From contig CAWBGJ010000008.1 of the NCBI GenBank assembly GCA_963788325.1, forward strand, positions 186,001 to 250,000: a stretch of 64,000 bases of DNA, written 5' to 3'. The stretch's first letter is position 1. Each line of letters opens with the position of its first letter. A model generated the notes under the pieces. The model was not told the origin of the DNA. It did no database searches and saw nothing but the letters and a program-made list of their open reading frames with translations. This document shows, one piece after another, positions 1 to 8,626 of the stretch. The position numbers and the translations under genes are program-made. This DNA comes from Prado023 sp963788325. Lineage in GTDB: Bacteria > Actinomycetota > Actinomycetes > S36-B12 > CAIYMF01.

Positions 1-1
1 C

Positions 2-550
2 TGGAACGGCGCCATGTCGGTGCTCCAGCCGCTGATCGACTCCGGTGAGATCGTCGTGGTCTCCGGCCAGACCGACTTCGAGCAGGCCGCGATCCTGCGT
101 TGGGATCCCGCCACTGCCCAGAAGCGCATGGAGGACCTGCTGACCAAGAGCTACACGACCGAGGTCGTCGAGGGCGTGCTGTCCCCGTACGACGGTCTGT
201 CGCTGGGCATCATCGCGGCTCTGAAGGCCAATGGCTATGGCAGTGGCGACAAGCCGCTGCCGGTCGTGACCGGCCAGGACGCGGAGATCCAGTCCGTGCA
301 GTCGATCCAGAAGGGCGAGCAGTTCTCGACCGTCTTCAAGGACACCCGTGAGCTGGCGAAGGTCACCGTGGGCATGATCGAGGCCATCGGCAACTGCGAG
401 GAGCCCGAGGTCAACGACACGACCACGTACGACAACGGCGTCAAGGTCGTGCCGTCCTACCTGCTCAAGCCGCTCACCGTGACCAAGGACAACATCACTG
501 AGGTGCTGGTCGACTCCGGTTACTACACCGCTGACGAGATCCAGTCCTGA
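2..550 (+). CDS. Monosaccharide ABC transporter substrate-binding protein (3' part)
   Basis: This is the C-terminal part of a ChvE/MmsE-type periplasmic sugar-binding protein; the reading frame is already open at base 2, so the signal peptide and N-terminal lobe lie outside the window. Family features seen are the AAILRWDPATAQKRMEDLL stretch, the SPYDGLSLGI segment that lines the sugar cleft, and the VVTGQDAEIQSVQSI hinge. It captures an aldose outside the membrane and delivers it to the permease encoded just downstream. Gene order, binding protein then ATPase then permease, is that of multiple-sugar importers. The sugar itself (xylose, arabinose, galactose or glucose) cannot be told from sequence. 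Confidence 0.9.
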   Translation, partial: WNGAMSVLQPLIDSGEIVVVSGQTDFEQAAILRWDPATAQKRMEDLLTKSYTTEVVEGVLSPYDGLSLGIIAALKANGYGSGDKPLPVVTGQDAEIQSVQSIQKGEQFSTVFKDTRELAKVTVGMIEAIGNCEEPEVNDTTTYDNGVKVVPSYLLKPLTVTKDNITEVLVDSGYYTADEIQS

Positions 551-587
551 TCCACCGAACACCCGTTGCGTCGCACTGACGCAGCAC

Positions 588-621
588 CCGGTGGTGGCCG
601 GCGCAGGTCGGCCACCACCGG
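588..621 (+). promoter_or_regulatory. Intra-operon hairpin between binding protein and ATPase genes
   Basis: A perfect 13-bp inverted repeat (CCGGTGGTGGCCG at 588-600, its complement at 609-621) with an 8-nt loop lies 37 nt after the binding-protein stop and 44 nt before the ATPase start. There is no T-tract. Such structures in binding-protein-first ABC operons usually protect the upstream message or partly attenuate transcription, so that binding protein exceeds transporter. The structure is seen; the role is inferred. Confidence 0.65.
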
Positions 622-665
622 ACCCGGGGGACCCCCACAGACAGCCACGCGGAGGTTGCGAGCAG

Positions 666-2195
666 ATGAGTGAACCGATCCTGGAGATGCGTGACATCAC
701 CAAGGAGTTTCCCGGCGTGAAGGCGCTCGAGGACGTCAACCTGGTGGTCGCGCCCGGTGAGATCCACGCGATCTGCGGGGAGAACGGCGCCGGAAAGTCG
801 ACGCTGATGAAGGTCCTGTCCGGGGTGTACCCACACGGCACCTACGAGGGCGAGATCACGTTCCAGGGCGAGCGCGTCGAGTTCCGCGACATCCGGGCCA
901 GTGAGCATGCCGGCATCGTGATCATCCACCAGGAGCTCGCGCTGATCCCTGAGCTGTCCATCGCCGAGAACATCTTCATGGGCAACGAGAACGTCCACCA
1001 TGGGCTGATCGACTGGGACCGCACCAACCGTGAGGCGCAGCAGCTGCTCAGCCGGGTCGGCCTGCGGGAGAACCCGCTGACCCCCATCAAGCAGCTGGGC
1101 ATCGGCAAGCAGCAGCTGGTCGAGATCGCCAAGGCGCTCTCGCGCAGCGTGAAGCTGCTCATTCTCGACGAGCCCACCGCCGCGCTCAACGACGACGACT
1201 CTGCGCACCTGCTGGGCCTGCTTCGCGGGCTCAAGGAGCGCGGCATCACCTCCATCATGATCTCGCACAAGCTCAACGAGATCGCCGCGATCGCCGACTC
1301 GATCACCATCCTGCGCGACGGCCGGACCATCGAGACGATCCAGGTCACTACCGACGGGGTCGACGAGGACCGGATCATCCAGGGGATGGTCGGCCGGGAC
1401 CTCGAGCACCGCTTCCCGCCCTATGAGCCAGACATCGGCGAGGTCGTGTTCCAGGTGCGTGACTGGAACGTCTACTCCCCGGTCGATCACGCGCGCGCGG
1501 TCATCACGGATGCGAACCTCGAGGTCCGCCGCGGGGAGATCGTGGGCATCGCCGGCCTGATGGGGGCGGGGCGCACCGAGCTCGCGCGCTCGATCTTCGG
1601 CCGGTCCTACGGTGCCCGGATCTCGGGCCAGCTCACCCTCGAAGGGAAGCCGATCGAGCTCGACAGCGTCCCCGAAGCCATCGATGCCGGCCTGGCCTAC
1701 CTGTCCGAGGACCGCAAGTCCCTCGGACTGAACCTTCTCGACGACATCAAGACCTCGATCGTCTCGGCGGGCCTGCCCAAGATCCGCAGTGGCCTGTTCC
1801 TCGACGAGAACGCCGAGGTCAAGGTCGCCGAGCAGTTCCGCACCGACATGAACATCAAGGCCCCGACCGTGGAGGCCAAGGTCGCCCAGCTCTCCGGCGG
1901 CAATCAGCAGAAGGTCGTACTGAGCAAGTGGCTCTTCACCGACCCGAAGGTCCTGATCCTCGACGAGCCGACCCGCGGCATCGACGTGGGGGCCAAGTAC
2001 GAGATCTACGGGTTCGTCCAGAAGATGGCGCGCTCCGGCGCCGCCGTCATCGTGATCTCCTCCGAGCTGCCTGAGCTGCTCGGACTCTGTGACCGCATCT
2101 ACACCCTCGCCGAGGGGCATCTCACCGGCGAGTTCCCGGCCCATGAGGCCACCCAGGAAATCCTCATGCGCGCCATGACCTCGATCGGAAGGTGA
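666..2195 (+). CDS. Sugar ABC transporter ATP-binding protein (MmsA/GguA type)
   Basis: Twin nucleotide-binding-domain ATPase of 509 residues that powers monosaccharide import. Domain 1 carries Walker A GENGAGKST (residues about 38-46) and Walker B LLILDEPTAAL. Domain 2 has the degenerate A-loop GLMGAGRTEL usual for this family, signature LSGGNQQK and Walker B LILDEPTRGID. The ATG at 666 is preferred over the upstream in-frame ATG at 591 because GGAGG (651-655) sits 10 nt before it and the protein then begins like its homologues. The stop overlaps the permease GTG by four bases (GTGA), implying translational coupling. Confidence 0.93.
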   Translation: MSEPILEMRDITKEFPGVKALEDVNLVVAPGEIHAICGENGAGKSTLMKVLSGVYPHGTYEGEITFQGERVEFRDIRASEHAGIVIIHQELALIPELSIAENIFMGNENVHHGLIDWDRTNREAQQLLSRVGLRENPLTPIKQLGIGKQQLVEIAKALSRSVKLLILDEPTAALNDDDSAHLLGLLRGLKERGITSIMISHKLNEIAAIADSITILRDGRTIETIQVTTDGVDEDRIIQGMVGRDLEHRFPPYEPDIGEVVFQVRDWNVYSPVDHARAVITDANLEVRRGEIVGIAGLMGAGRTELARSIFGRSYGARISGQLTLEGKPIELDSVPEAIDAGLAYLSEDRKSLGLNLLDDIKTSIVSAGLPKIRSGLFLDENAEVKVAEQFRTDMNIKAPTVEAKVAQLSGGNQQKVVLSKWLFTDPKVLILDEPTRGIDVGAKYEIYGFVQKMARSGAAVIVISSELPELLGLCDRIYTLAEGHLTGEFPAHEATQEILMRAMTSIGR

Positions 2196-3466
2196 CGTCC
2201 ATGGACAGCCTCAAGAGCATCATGACCGGCAACATCCGCCAGTACGGGATGATCGGCGCGCTGGTGGCCGTCGTACTGCTCTTCCAGGTCACCACCGACG
2301 GCATCCTGCTCAAGCCGTTGAACCTCACGAACCTGCTCACCCAGAACAGCTACATCCTGATCCTGGCCATCGGCATGGTCATCGTGATCATCGCCCGGCA
2401 CATCGACCTGTCGGTGGGGTCGGTCGCCGCGTTCACCGGCGCCCTGGGTGTCACGATGATGGTCAAGTGGGACGTCCCCTGGCCCTTGGCGGTGGTGCTC
2501 GTCCTCGTCGCCGGTGCTGCGATCGGCGCGTGGCACGGGCTCTGGGTGGCCTACGTGGGCATCCCCGCGTTCATCGTGACCCTGTCGAGCATGCTCGTGT
2601 TCCGCGGCCTCACGCTGGTCGTGCTGCAGGGCGAGACGGTCGGCAACCTGCCCAAGGGGTTCGAGTCGCTGGGCAACGGCTTCCTGCCCAACGTCGGGCC
2701 GGACACCGGCCTGCACAACCTCACCATGTTGCTGGGCCTCACGATCTCCGCACTGCTGGTCTACCTGGACTTCCGCAAGCGCGCGTCGGCCCGCAAGTAC
2801 AACTTCAGCGTCGCGCCCCTGAGCATGTTCATCCTGCGCCAGGTCGTCGTGGTCGGGGTCATCATGTGGTTCAGTTGGGCGCTGGCCCAGTACAAGGGCA
2901 TCCCGGTCGTCGGCGTGGTGCTGTTCCTGCTGATCGCCATCTACAGCGTGATCATGCAGCGCACCATCACCGGTCGGCACATCTACGCCATCGGCGGCAA
3001 CTACGCCGCAGCGTCCATGTCCGGGATCCGCACCAAGCGGGTGGACATGCTGGTGATGATGAACAACGGCATGCTCGCCGCCCTGGCTGGCCTGGTGTTC
3101 GCAGCACGCCTGACCGCGGCCAACCCGAAGGCGGGCGTGAACTTCGAACTCGACGCGATCGCAGCGGCCTTCATCGGCGGCGCGGCCGTCACCGGCGGCG
3201 TGGGCACCGTGATCGGGGCCATGATCGGTGGCTTCTTCATGGGTGTGCTCAACAACGGGATGTCCCTCATGGGCATCTCTGTGGACTGGCAGCAGACCAT
3301 CAAGGGCCTGGTCCTGCTGTTCGCCGTGGCCTTCGACGTGTGGAACAAGCGCCGCTCGGTGGTGAGTTCCCCGACCAGCACGGTCCCCGTCGAGGACGGG
3401 GCCTCCACGGGCAGTCCCGACCAGGACCAGGTGAGCGAGTTGATCTCCCCGGAGGGGGATGGCTAG
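2192..3466 (+). CDS. Sugar ABC transporter permease (MmsB/GguB type)
   Basis: Membrane subunit of the monosaccharide importer, 424 residues with about ten hydrophobic segments. Hallmarks of the BPD_transp_2 permeases are seen: DLSVGSVAAFTGALG near residue 70, a GxPAFIVTLSSMLVFRGL-like loop, and the GGAAVTGGVGTVIGAMIG segment near residue 330. The start is GTG 2192, overlapping the ATPase stop; ATG 2201 is an alternative. The C-terminal tail is acidic and probably cytoplasmic. It forms the operon with the binding protein and ATPase upstream. Confidence 0.92.
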   Translation: MTSMDSLKSIMTGNIRQYGMIGALVAVVLLFQVTTDGILLKPLNLTNLLTQNSYILILAIGMVIVIIARHIDLSVGSVAAFTGALGVTMMVKWDVPWPLAVVLVLVAGAAIGAWHGLWVAYVGIPAFIVTLSSMLVFRGLTLVVLQGETVGNLPKGFESLGNGFLPNVGPDTGLHNLTMLLGLTISALLVYLDFRKRASARKYNFSVAPLSMFILRQVVVVGVIMWFSWALAQYKGIPVVGVVLFLLIAIYSVIMQRTITGRHIYAIGGNYAAASMSGIRTKRVDMLVMMNNGMLAALAGLVFAARLTAANPKAGVNFELDAIAAAFIGGAAVTGGVGTVIGAMIGGFFMGVLNNGMSLMGISVDWQQTIKGLVLLFAVAFDVWNKRRSVVSSPTSTVPVEDGASTGSPDQDQVSELISPEGDG

Positions 3467-3566
3467 TCGAGAGGCGACGCACAGGCCCAGCGCCGTGCGT
3501 GGGCACGAGGTACGTTCGCAGCCGGGGGCGCCGCCTTCCGGTGGTCCGCAGGGGAGAGGAGCAGCG

Positions 3567-4643
3567 GTGGGCATCGGGCCGACGAGGGGTCCCGCGATGA
3601 CCGATGTGGCCGCGCTCGCGGGGGTCTCGCACCAGACTGTGTCGCGCGTGGTCAACGGGCATCCGAACGTGCGTCAGCAGACCCGGCTGCGTGTCCTGGC
3701 CGCCATGCAGGAGCTGGGCTATCGCCCCAACCCGGCTGCGCGCGCGCTAGCCACCGGTCGCACCAACGTGATCGGCATCGTGGCCCGGTCCACCACTCTG
3801 TTCGGGCCATCGTCGATGCTGACCGCGGTGGAGGCAGCCGCCGTGGACGCGGGGTACCAGGTCAGTGTGTCGAGCGTGCCGGCGCTGGACCAGGCGACCG
3901 TGCTGCAGGCGGTCTCCCGGCATGTCGAGGCGCGCGCCCAGGGGATCATCGTGATCTCGCCGAACATCGACGCCGCTGACGCCGTGGATGCCGTGCCCGA
4001 CGACATGCCCCTGGTGACGATCTCCGCGGACCGCACGCGGCTGACCCGATGTGCCTCGGTCGACCAGTTCGAGGGGGCCGCGCAGGCCACCCAGGCGCTG
4101 CTCGACGCCGGGCACCGGACCGTATGGCACATCTCCGGGCCGATCGACCAGTTCGACAGCGTCGAGCGGATCGCCGGCTGGCGCAGCGTGCTCGAGCGGG
4201 CCGGTGCCGAGGTGCCGCCGGTGGTGCGTGGGGATTGGTCTGCGGCCTTGGGCTATGAAGCCGGCACCATGCTGGCCCGCATCCCCGAGGTGACGGCTGT
4301 GTTCGCGGCCAACGACCAGACCGCGATGGGCCTGCTGCGTGCCCTGCACGAGGCGGGCCGGCCGGTGCCGGCCGAGATCAGCGTGGTCGGCTTCGATGAC
4401 CGGCCGGAGTCGGAGTACCTGATCCCGCCGCTGACCACTGTCCGCCAGGACTTCGCGGCAGTGGCGGCGGCAGCGATCCGGATGCTGCACGCCCAGATCC
4501 AGAGCGACGCCGACCTGCCCAGCGTGACCGTGCCGACGACACTGGTGGTGCGTGGATCGGTGGCCGCACCGCCGGGACCTTCCCCCGTGCCGGCCGCCGG
4601 TGAGGGCGCCCGTAGGGGCACCCGCCGGGGCGGCCAGGCATGA
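3567..4643 (+). CDS. LacI-family transcriptional regulator
   Basis: A DNA-binding repressor of about 358 residues. The N-terminal LacI helix-turn-helix is clear (MTDVAALAGVSHQTVSRVVN), followed by the hinge helix region NPAARALATGR and a periplasmic-binding-like effector domain ending with the typical GFDDRPESEYLIPPLTTVRQ segment. The GTG at 3567 is chosen because GGGGAGAGGAG (3551-3561) lies just before it; the frame is open back to 3459, but that extension is Pro/Gly/Arg-rich and unlike LacI proteins. It lies 100 nt after the sugar permease and overlaps the epimerase start by ATGA, so it probably senses the imported sugar or a derivative. Confidence 0.93.
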   Translation: MGIGPTRGPAMTDVAALAGVSHQTVSRVVNGHPNVRQQTRLRVLAAMQELGYRPNPAARALATGRTNVIGIVARSTTLFGPSSMLTAVEAAAVDAGYQVSVSSVPALDQATVLQAVSRHVEARAQGIIVISPNIDAADAVDAVPDDMPLVTISADRTRLTRCASVDQFEGAAQATQALLDAGHRTVWHISGPIDQFDSVERIAGWRSVLERAGAEVPPVVRGDWSAALGYEAGTMLARIPEVTAVFAANDQTAMGLLRALHEAGRPVPAEISVVGFDDRPESEYLIPPLTTVRQDFAAVAAAAIRMLHAQIQSDADLPSVTVPTTLVVRGSVAAPPGPSPVPAAGEGARRGTRRGGQA

Positions 4644-5437
4644 GCCAGGCCTGGACGCTGGCGTGCGGCCGGGCCTGCGTCGGGATCGATCTGGCCGATG
4701 GCGGTCGGCTGACGTCGTTGCGGGTCGGGGAGCTGGAACTGCTCGGGGGTGTCGGGTCGGAGGTGATCGAGCACGGATCGTTCGTGATGGCGCCGTGGGC
4801 GGGTCGGATCCGCCGAGGTCGGTTGGTGTGGGGCGAGCTGGACGCGCAACTGCCCACCGATCGGGTGCCTCCGCACGCGGGCCACGGGCTCGTCGTCGAC
4901 AGCCCGTGGCACGCGACGCGGGTGGGCGGGCAGCGGGTGCGCCTGGAGTGCGCGTTGGACGACCGCTGGCCGCTGGCTGGGCACGTCGTGCAGGACATCT
5001 CCCTGGCCGAGGACCACCTCGTGCAGCAGGTGGAGGTCCATGCCGGCGGCTCCGGGGCGTTCCCCGCCACTGTGGGCTGGCATCCGTGGTTCCGCCGGGT
5101 CCTGGACGTGGGGGAACCCGCGCAGCTGGAGTTCCAGGCGGCCGGGATGTTGCGCAGGGACGCCGAGGGCATCCCCGACGGATCGGTGGTCGCCGTGCCG
5201 CCAGGTCCCTGGGACGACTGCTTCGTCGGGGTCCGTTGGCCGATGCTCATCACTTGGCCGGGAGCCCTCCGGCTGGCCATCGAGGCCGACACGGACATGG
5301 CCGTGGTCTATGACCACCGCAGCCAGGCATTCTGCGTGGAGCCGCAGTCCGGCGCGCCCGATGGCCCCAACACGGCCCCCCGGGTGGTCAGCCCCGGCGA
5401 CCCGCTGGTGGCGCGCACCGTGTGGCGCTGGTCCTGA
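4640..5437 (+). CDS. Aldose 1-epimerase family protein
   Basis: A 265-residue galactose-mutarotase-like protein that would interconvert alpha and beta anomers of an aldose. Family marks are MAPWAGRIRRGR near residue 50, the conserved histidine in PPHAGHGLV, the second histidine in GWHPWFRR near residue 150, and the catalytic-glutamate segment FCVEPQSGAPDGPN near residue 235. It is translationally coupled to the LacI gene (ATGA at 4640). Together with the importer it forms a sugar uptake and entry module. It converges on the aminotransferase with a 7-nt gap. Confidence 0.9.
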   Translation: MSQAWTLACGRACVGIDLADGGRLTSLRVGELELLGGVGSEVIEHGSFVMAPWAGRIRRGRLVWGELDAQLPTDRVPPHAGHGLVVDSPWHATRVGGQRVRLECALDDRWPLAGHVVQDISLAEDHLVQQVEVHAGGSGAFPATVGWHPWFRRVLDVGEPAQLEFQAAGMLRRDAEGIPDGSVVAVPPGPWDDCFVGVRWPMLITWPGALRLAIEADTDMAVVYDHRSQAFCVEPQSGAPDGPNTAPRVVSPGDPLVARTVWRWS

Positions 5438-5444
5438 CGCTGGA

Positions 5445-6875
5445 TCAGGCGCGCAGCGCCTCGGCGAGTTCGCTGAACTCGTCGACCAGCAGCTGCATGT
5501 CGGCCTGCGTGTGCGCCAGCGAGACCAGCCACTGCTCGTCGAGCCCGGGCGGGGTGAGGATGCCGCGGTTGACGCCCCACAGCCAGCTCAGCTCGGCGGT
5601 GGCGAAGTCCGTGCGCTTGTAGTCGCGGTAGTTGCGCACCGGGCTGGTGGCCCATGTGACCGCGCCCTTGACCCCGAAGCCCACGGTCTGGGCGGGCAGG
5701 TCGTGGTGGGCGATGATCTCGTCGAGGGCGTCCAGCGCCTGGTTGTTGAGGGCCTCGGCGGCGGCCAGCGCCTCCCGGGTGCAGACCTCGTCGACCGCGG
5801 CGGCTGCAGCCATCACGAGCGGGTTGCCGTTGTAGGTGCCGAAGTGCGGCATGCGCTGATCGGTGACCGTGGCCATCACCTCGGCCCGGCCGCCGAACAC
5901 GGCCAGGGGCAGCCCGCCGCCGACGCTCTTGGCCAGGCAGACCAGGTCGGGGGTGATGCCCAGCCGCTGTGAGGCGCCGCCATACCCGGCCGTCAGGCCG
6001 GTCTTGACCTCGTCGAACACCAGCAGGACGCCGTGCCGGTCACACGCCGCGCGCACGCCGGCGAGGTAGCCGGCATCCGGGACCACGATGGAGATGTTCT
6101 CCAGGACCGGCTCCATTACGACCGCTGCGATCTGCGCGGCATGCTCGGAGAGGATCGCTTCGAGACGGTCCAGGTCGTTGTAGGGCACCACATGGACCAG
6201 TCCGGCCTCGACCTCGAACGGGACCTGCGGCAGGGGCGCGTCCTCCGGGCCGACCTCCGCCACGTCCGGCTTCACCGACACGCTCAGCGCGTCGTAGCCA
6301 CCGTGGTAGCCGCCCTCGATCTTGATGATGCCGTGGCGCTGGGTGAAGGCACGGGCCGTGCGCACCGCGTACATGGTGGCCTCGGTGCCTGAGTTGGTGA
6401 ACCGCAGTTGCTCCAGGCCGAACCGCGCCTGGAACCGCTCGGCCACGTCGGTGGCCGACGGGGAGGGAGTGACGAACAGCGTCCCGGTCTCCATGGCGCG
6501 ACCGACTGCGGCGACCACGGCGGGGTTGAGGTGCCCGACGAGCATGGCACCGAAGCCCATCGACAGGTCGAGGAGCTGGCGGCCGTCCACGTCGGTCAGC
6601 CAGGCGCCCTTGGCGGAGTTGATCGCGATCGGATGCGGATCCCAGTGCTGGAACGAGGAGGGCACGCCCAGCGGCAGCGAGCCCAGCGCGCGCTCGTGGT
6701 GCTCGCGGCTGGCGGGGTGCTGCGCGGAGAAGCGCTCCCACTCGGCGGCCATGAGGGTCTCGACCCGGGCCGGGTCCACGGGGGTGGACGAGGCCGGCAG
6801 GGTCCGGCGGGTCGCCGGATCGTGGGCGGGCCACCCGGTCGTGGCTGCGGTGGGCTGGGACGCGTCTGTGCTCAT
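5445..6875 (-). CDS. Class III PLP aminotransferase (glutamate-1-semialdehyde aminomutase-like)
   Basis: A PLP enzyme of 476 residues. Seen are the fold-type I features NSGTEATMYAVRTARA (phosphate-binding), YHGGYD, the LVFDEVKTG aspartate motif, and the PLP lysine in LAKSVGGGLPL. It resembles HemL-type proteins, but actinobacterial members with this N-terminal extension are often not the heme enzyme, so the substrate is left open. The start is ATG 6875; the frame stays open to 6983, but the extra residues are not conserved-looking and a GGAG lies just before 6875. It is followed upstream by a same-strand thioesterase 121 nt away. Confidence 0.88.
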   Translation of the reverse strand: MSTDASQPTAATTGWPAHDPATRRTLPASSTPVDPARVETLMAAEWERFSAQHPASREHHERALGSLPLGVPSSFQHWDPHPIAINSAKGAWLTDVDGRQLLDLSMGFGAMLVGHLNPAVVAAVGRAMETGTLFVTPSPSATDVAERFQARFGLEQLRFTNSGTEATMYAVRTARAFTQRHGIIKIEGGYHGGYDALSVSVKPDVAEVGPEDAPLPQVPFEVEAGLVHVVPYNDLDRLEAILSEHAAQIAAVVMEPVLENISIVVPDAGYLAGVRAACDRHGVLLVFDEVKTGLTAGYGGASQRLGITPDLVCLAKSVGGGLPLAVFGGRAEVMATVTDQRMPHFGTYNGNPLVMAAAAAVDEVCTREALAAAEALNNQALDALDEIIAHHDLPAQTVGFGVKGAVTWATSPVRNYRDYKRTDFATAELSWLWGVNRGILTPPGLDEQWLVSLAHTQADMQLLVDEFSELAEALRA

Positions 6876-6996
6876 GTGGGGTCTCCAAGGGGGTGCGCAC
6901 GGTGGGTGCTCTGGCGCGAGCGTATCGCCCGGCGAGGGTCGGTTGCGCCGCAGCATCCGTGGGTGCGAGATGAGGTGGATCACCCAGGCGTGGGGC

Positions 6997-7452
6997 TCAG
7001 CGTGGGCGCCAGCGCCGCCACCGCGCGAGGGCGGCGGCCCGGGGCTTGTCCCCGACGATCAGCTCCACCTCGACGAGAATCTCGTCGGGTTCGCTGGAGG
7101 TGATGACCGCGCGCAGCTCGGACTCGGCCAGCAGCGGGGTGGGCCGCAGGTAGCGCACGTCCAGGCCGGCGGTGACGAACAGAAGCGGGGCGCCGGTCGC
7201 AGGTCCCTGGCCCCGCAGGTCGGCGTCGTGGAAGACCGCGGCCCCGCTGTGGCAGTCCAGGACCGTGGCGATGATCCCGCCGTTGACGAAGCCGAAGCCG
7301 TTGTCGTGCTCGGGCCACGGGGTGAACCGGGCCACGGTGTAGCCGTCGGCAGGGTAGCTGCGCAGCTTCAGGCCCTTGTGGTTGGCGTGGCCGCAACCGA
7401 AGCAGGTCAGCTGCGGGTAGAGCCGCTCCTGGATGCTCAACTCGGCGGGCAT
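6997..7452 (-). CDS. PaaI/4HBT-type hotdog thioesterase
   Basis: A 151-residue hotdog-fold protein predicted to hydrolyse an acyl-CoA or related thioester. The central helix motif GFVNGGIIATVLDCHSG is that of PaaI-like thioesterases, and CFGCGHANHKGL at the N terminus matches the subgroup with a conserved Cys pair. The Arg-rich C terminus is short. It lies between tdh and the aminotransferase on the same strand, but the strong hairpin at 7506-7546 separates it from tdh, so it probably has its own promoter. Substrate unknown. Confidence 0.85.
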   Translation of the reverse strand: MPAELSIQERLYPQLTCFGCGHANHKGLKLRSYPADGYTVARFTPWPEHDNGFGFVNGGIIATVLDCHSGAAVFHDADLRGQGPATGAPLLFVTAGLDVRYLRPTPLLAESELRAVITSSEPDEILVEVELIVGDKPRAAALARWRRWRPR

Positions 7453-7505
7453 ATCGGCTCCTGACTCAGGTGCTGGTGTCGTTTCACCCTAGGCCTCTGC
7501 GTTGG

Positions 7506-7546
7506 TGTGTACGGAACCGACCACTGGGTGGTCGATTCCGTACACA
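7506..7546 (-). terminator. Hairpin terminator immediately after tdh
   Basis: Two 18-nt arms (7506-7523 and 7529-7546) with a 5-nt loop begin directly beside the tdh stop codon. The single non-Watson-Crick position (C7517/A7535 on the plus strand) becomes a G-U wobble in the minus-strand RNA, so the structure is fully paired only in the kbl-tdh message. There is no U-tract, as is common for high-GC terminators. Confidence 0.75.
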
Positions 7547-8626
7547 TCAACGGGGCGCAGGCTCAGCGGCGGGCGGCACGCCCCAGTCGAGGATGACCTT
7601 GCCCGAGTTGCCGCTCGCGGTCACCGCGAATGCCTCGGCGAAGTCCTCGATGGCGAAGCGGTGGGTGATCAGGGGGGTGAGGTCCAGGCCGGCCTGCAGG
7701 AGGGAGGCCATCTTGTACCAGGTCTCGAACATCTCGCGGCCGTAGACGCCCTTGATCCGCAGGCCCTTGAAGATGACCTGCCCCCAGTCGATGGCCACGT
7801 CGTCGGCGAAGATCCCGAGCATCGCGACCCGGCCGCCGTGCGCCATCGTGTCCAGCATCTGCCGGAACGCGCCGGGGTTGCCGCTCATCTCCAGGGCGAC
7901 ATCGAACCCCTCAGCCATGCCCTGCTCGGCCATCACCGTGCGCAGGTCCTCGGTGGACACATCGACGACTCGCGTGGCGCCCATTGTTCGGGCAAGCTCG
8001 AGGCGGTAGGGGTTCACGTCGGTGGCGATCACGTTGCGCACGCCCACGTGGCTGGCGATCGCCACGGCCATCGCCCCGATCGGGCCCGCACCGGTGACCA
8101 GCACGTCCTCGCCGACCAGGTCGAAGCTCAGTGCCGTGTGCGCCGCGTTGCCGAACGGGTCGAAGATCGTGGCGACCTCGTCGGACACAGACTCAGGAAC
8201 CCGGAACAGGTTGCTCGCGGGCAGGCTGAGGTACTCGGCGAAGGCGCCCGGTCGGTCCACGCCCACGCCCACCGCATCCCGGCACAGGTGCCGTTGCCCG
8301 GCTCGGCAGCGACGGCAGTGCCCGCAGACGATGTGCCCCTCGCCGGTGACGCGCTCGCCGAGTGCATACCCCGTGACCTCCGAGCCCAGTGCCGCGATCC
8401 GCCCCACGTACTCGTGGCCCACGTGCATGCCCAGCGGGATGCGGCCCTGGCTCCAGTGGTCCCAGTTCCAGATGTGCACGTCGGTGCCGCAGATGGAGGT
8501 CTTGTGGATCCGGATGAGCACGTCGTTGTGACCGATCTCAGGGACCGGTACCTCGGACATCCACAGACCCTCCTCCGGGCGGGCCTTGACCAGGGCGCGC
8601 ATCGTGGCCGGGATGCCGGCCGTCAC
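7547..8626 (-). CDS. tdh: L-threonine 3-dehydrogenase
   Basis: A zinc medium-chain dehydrogenase (359 residues) that oxidises threonine to 2-amino-3-ketobutyrate using NAD+. Seen are the catalytic zinc motif SICGTDVHIWNWD with GHEYVG, the structural-zinc cysteine cluster CGHCRRCRAGQRHLC, the Rossmann glycines VTGAGPIGAMA, and the Tdh-typical GVYGREMFETWY. The GTG at 8626 overlaps the kbl stop (GTGA); ATG 8602 would give the shorter N terminus most Tdh proteins have. It is the second gene of the kbl-tdh operon, whose products turn threonine into glycine and acetyl-CoA. Confidence 0.95.
   Translation of the reverse strand: MTAGIPATMRALVKARPEEGLWMSEVPVPEIGHNDVLIRIHKTSICGTDVHIWNWDHWSQGRIPLGMHVGHEYVGRIAALGSEVTGYALGERVTGEGHIVCGHCRRCRAGQRHLCRDAVGVGVDRPGAFAEYLSLPASNLFRVPESVSDEVATIFDPFGNAAHTALSFDLVGEDVLVTGAGPIGAMAVAIASHVGVRNVIATDVNPYRLELARTMGATRVVDVSTEDLRTVMAEQGMAEGFDVALEMSGNPGAFRQMLDTMAHGGRVAMLGIFADDVAIDWGQVIFKGLRIKGVYGREMFETWYKMASLLQAGLDLTPLITHRFAIEDFAEAFAVTASGNSGKVILDWGVPPAAEPAPR

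Noticed and set aside
495..2144. 549-codon minus-strand frame over the sugar ATPase
   Set aside because: Antisense shadow with Asp/Leu/Arg-biased composition and no motif; the plus-strand ATPase is unmistakable.
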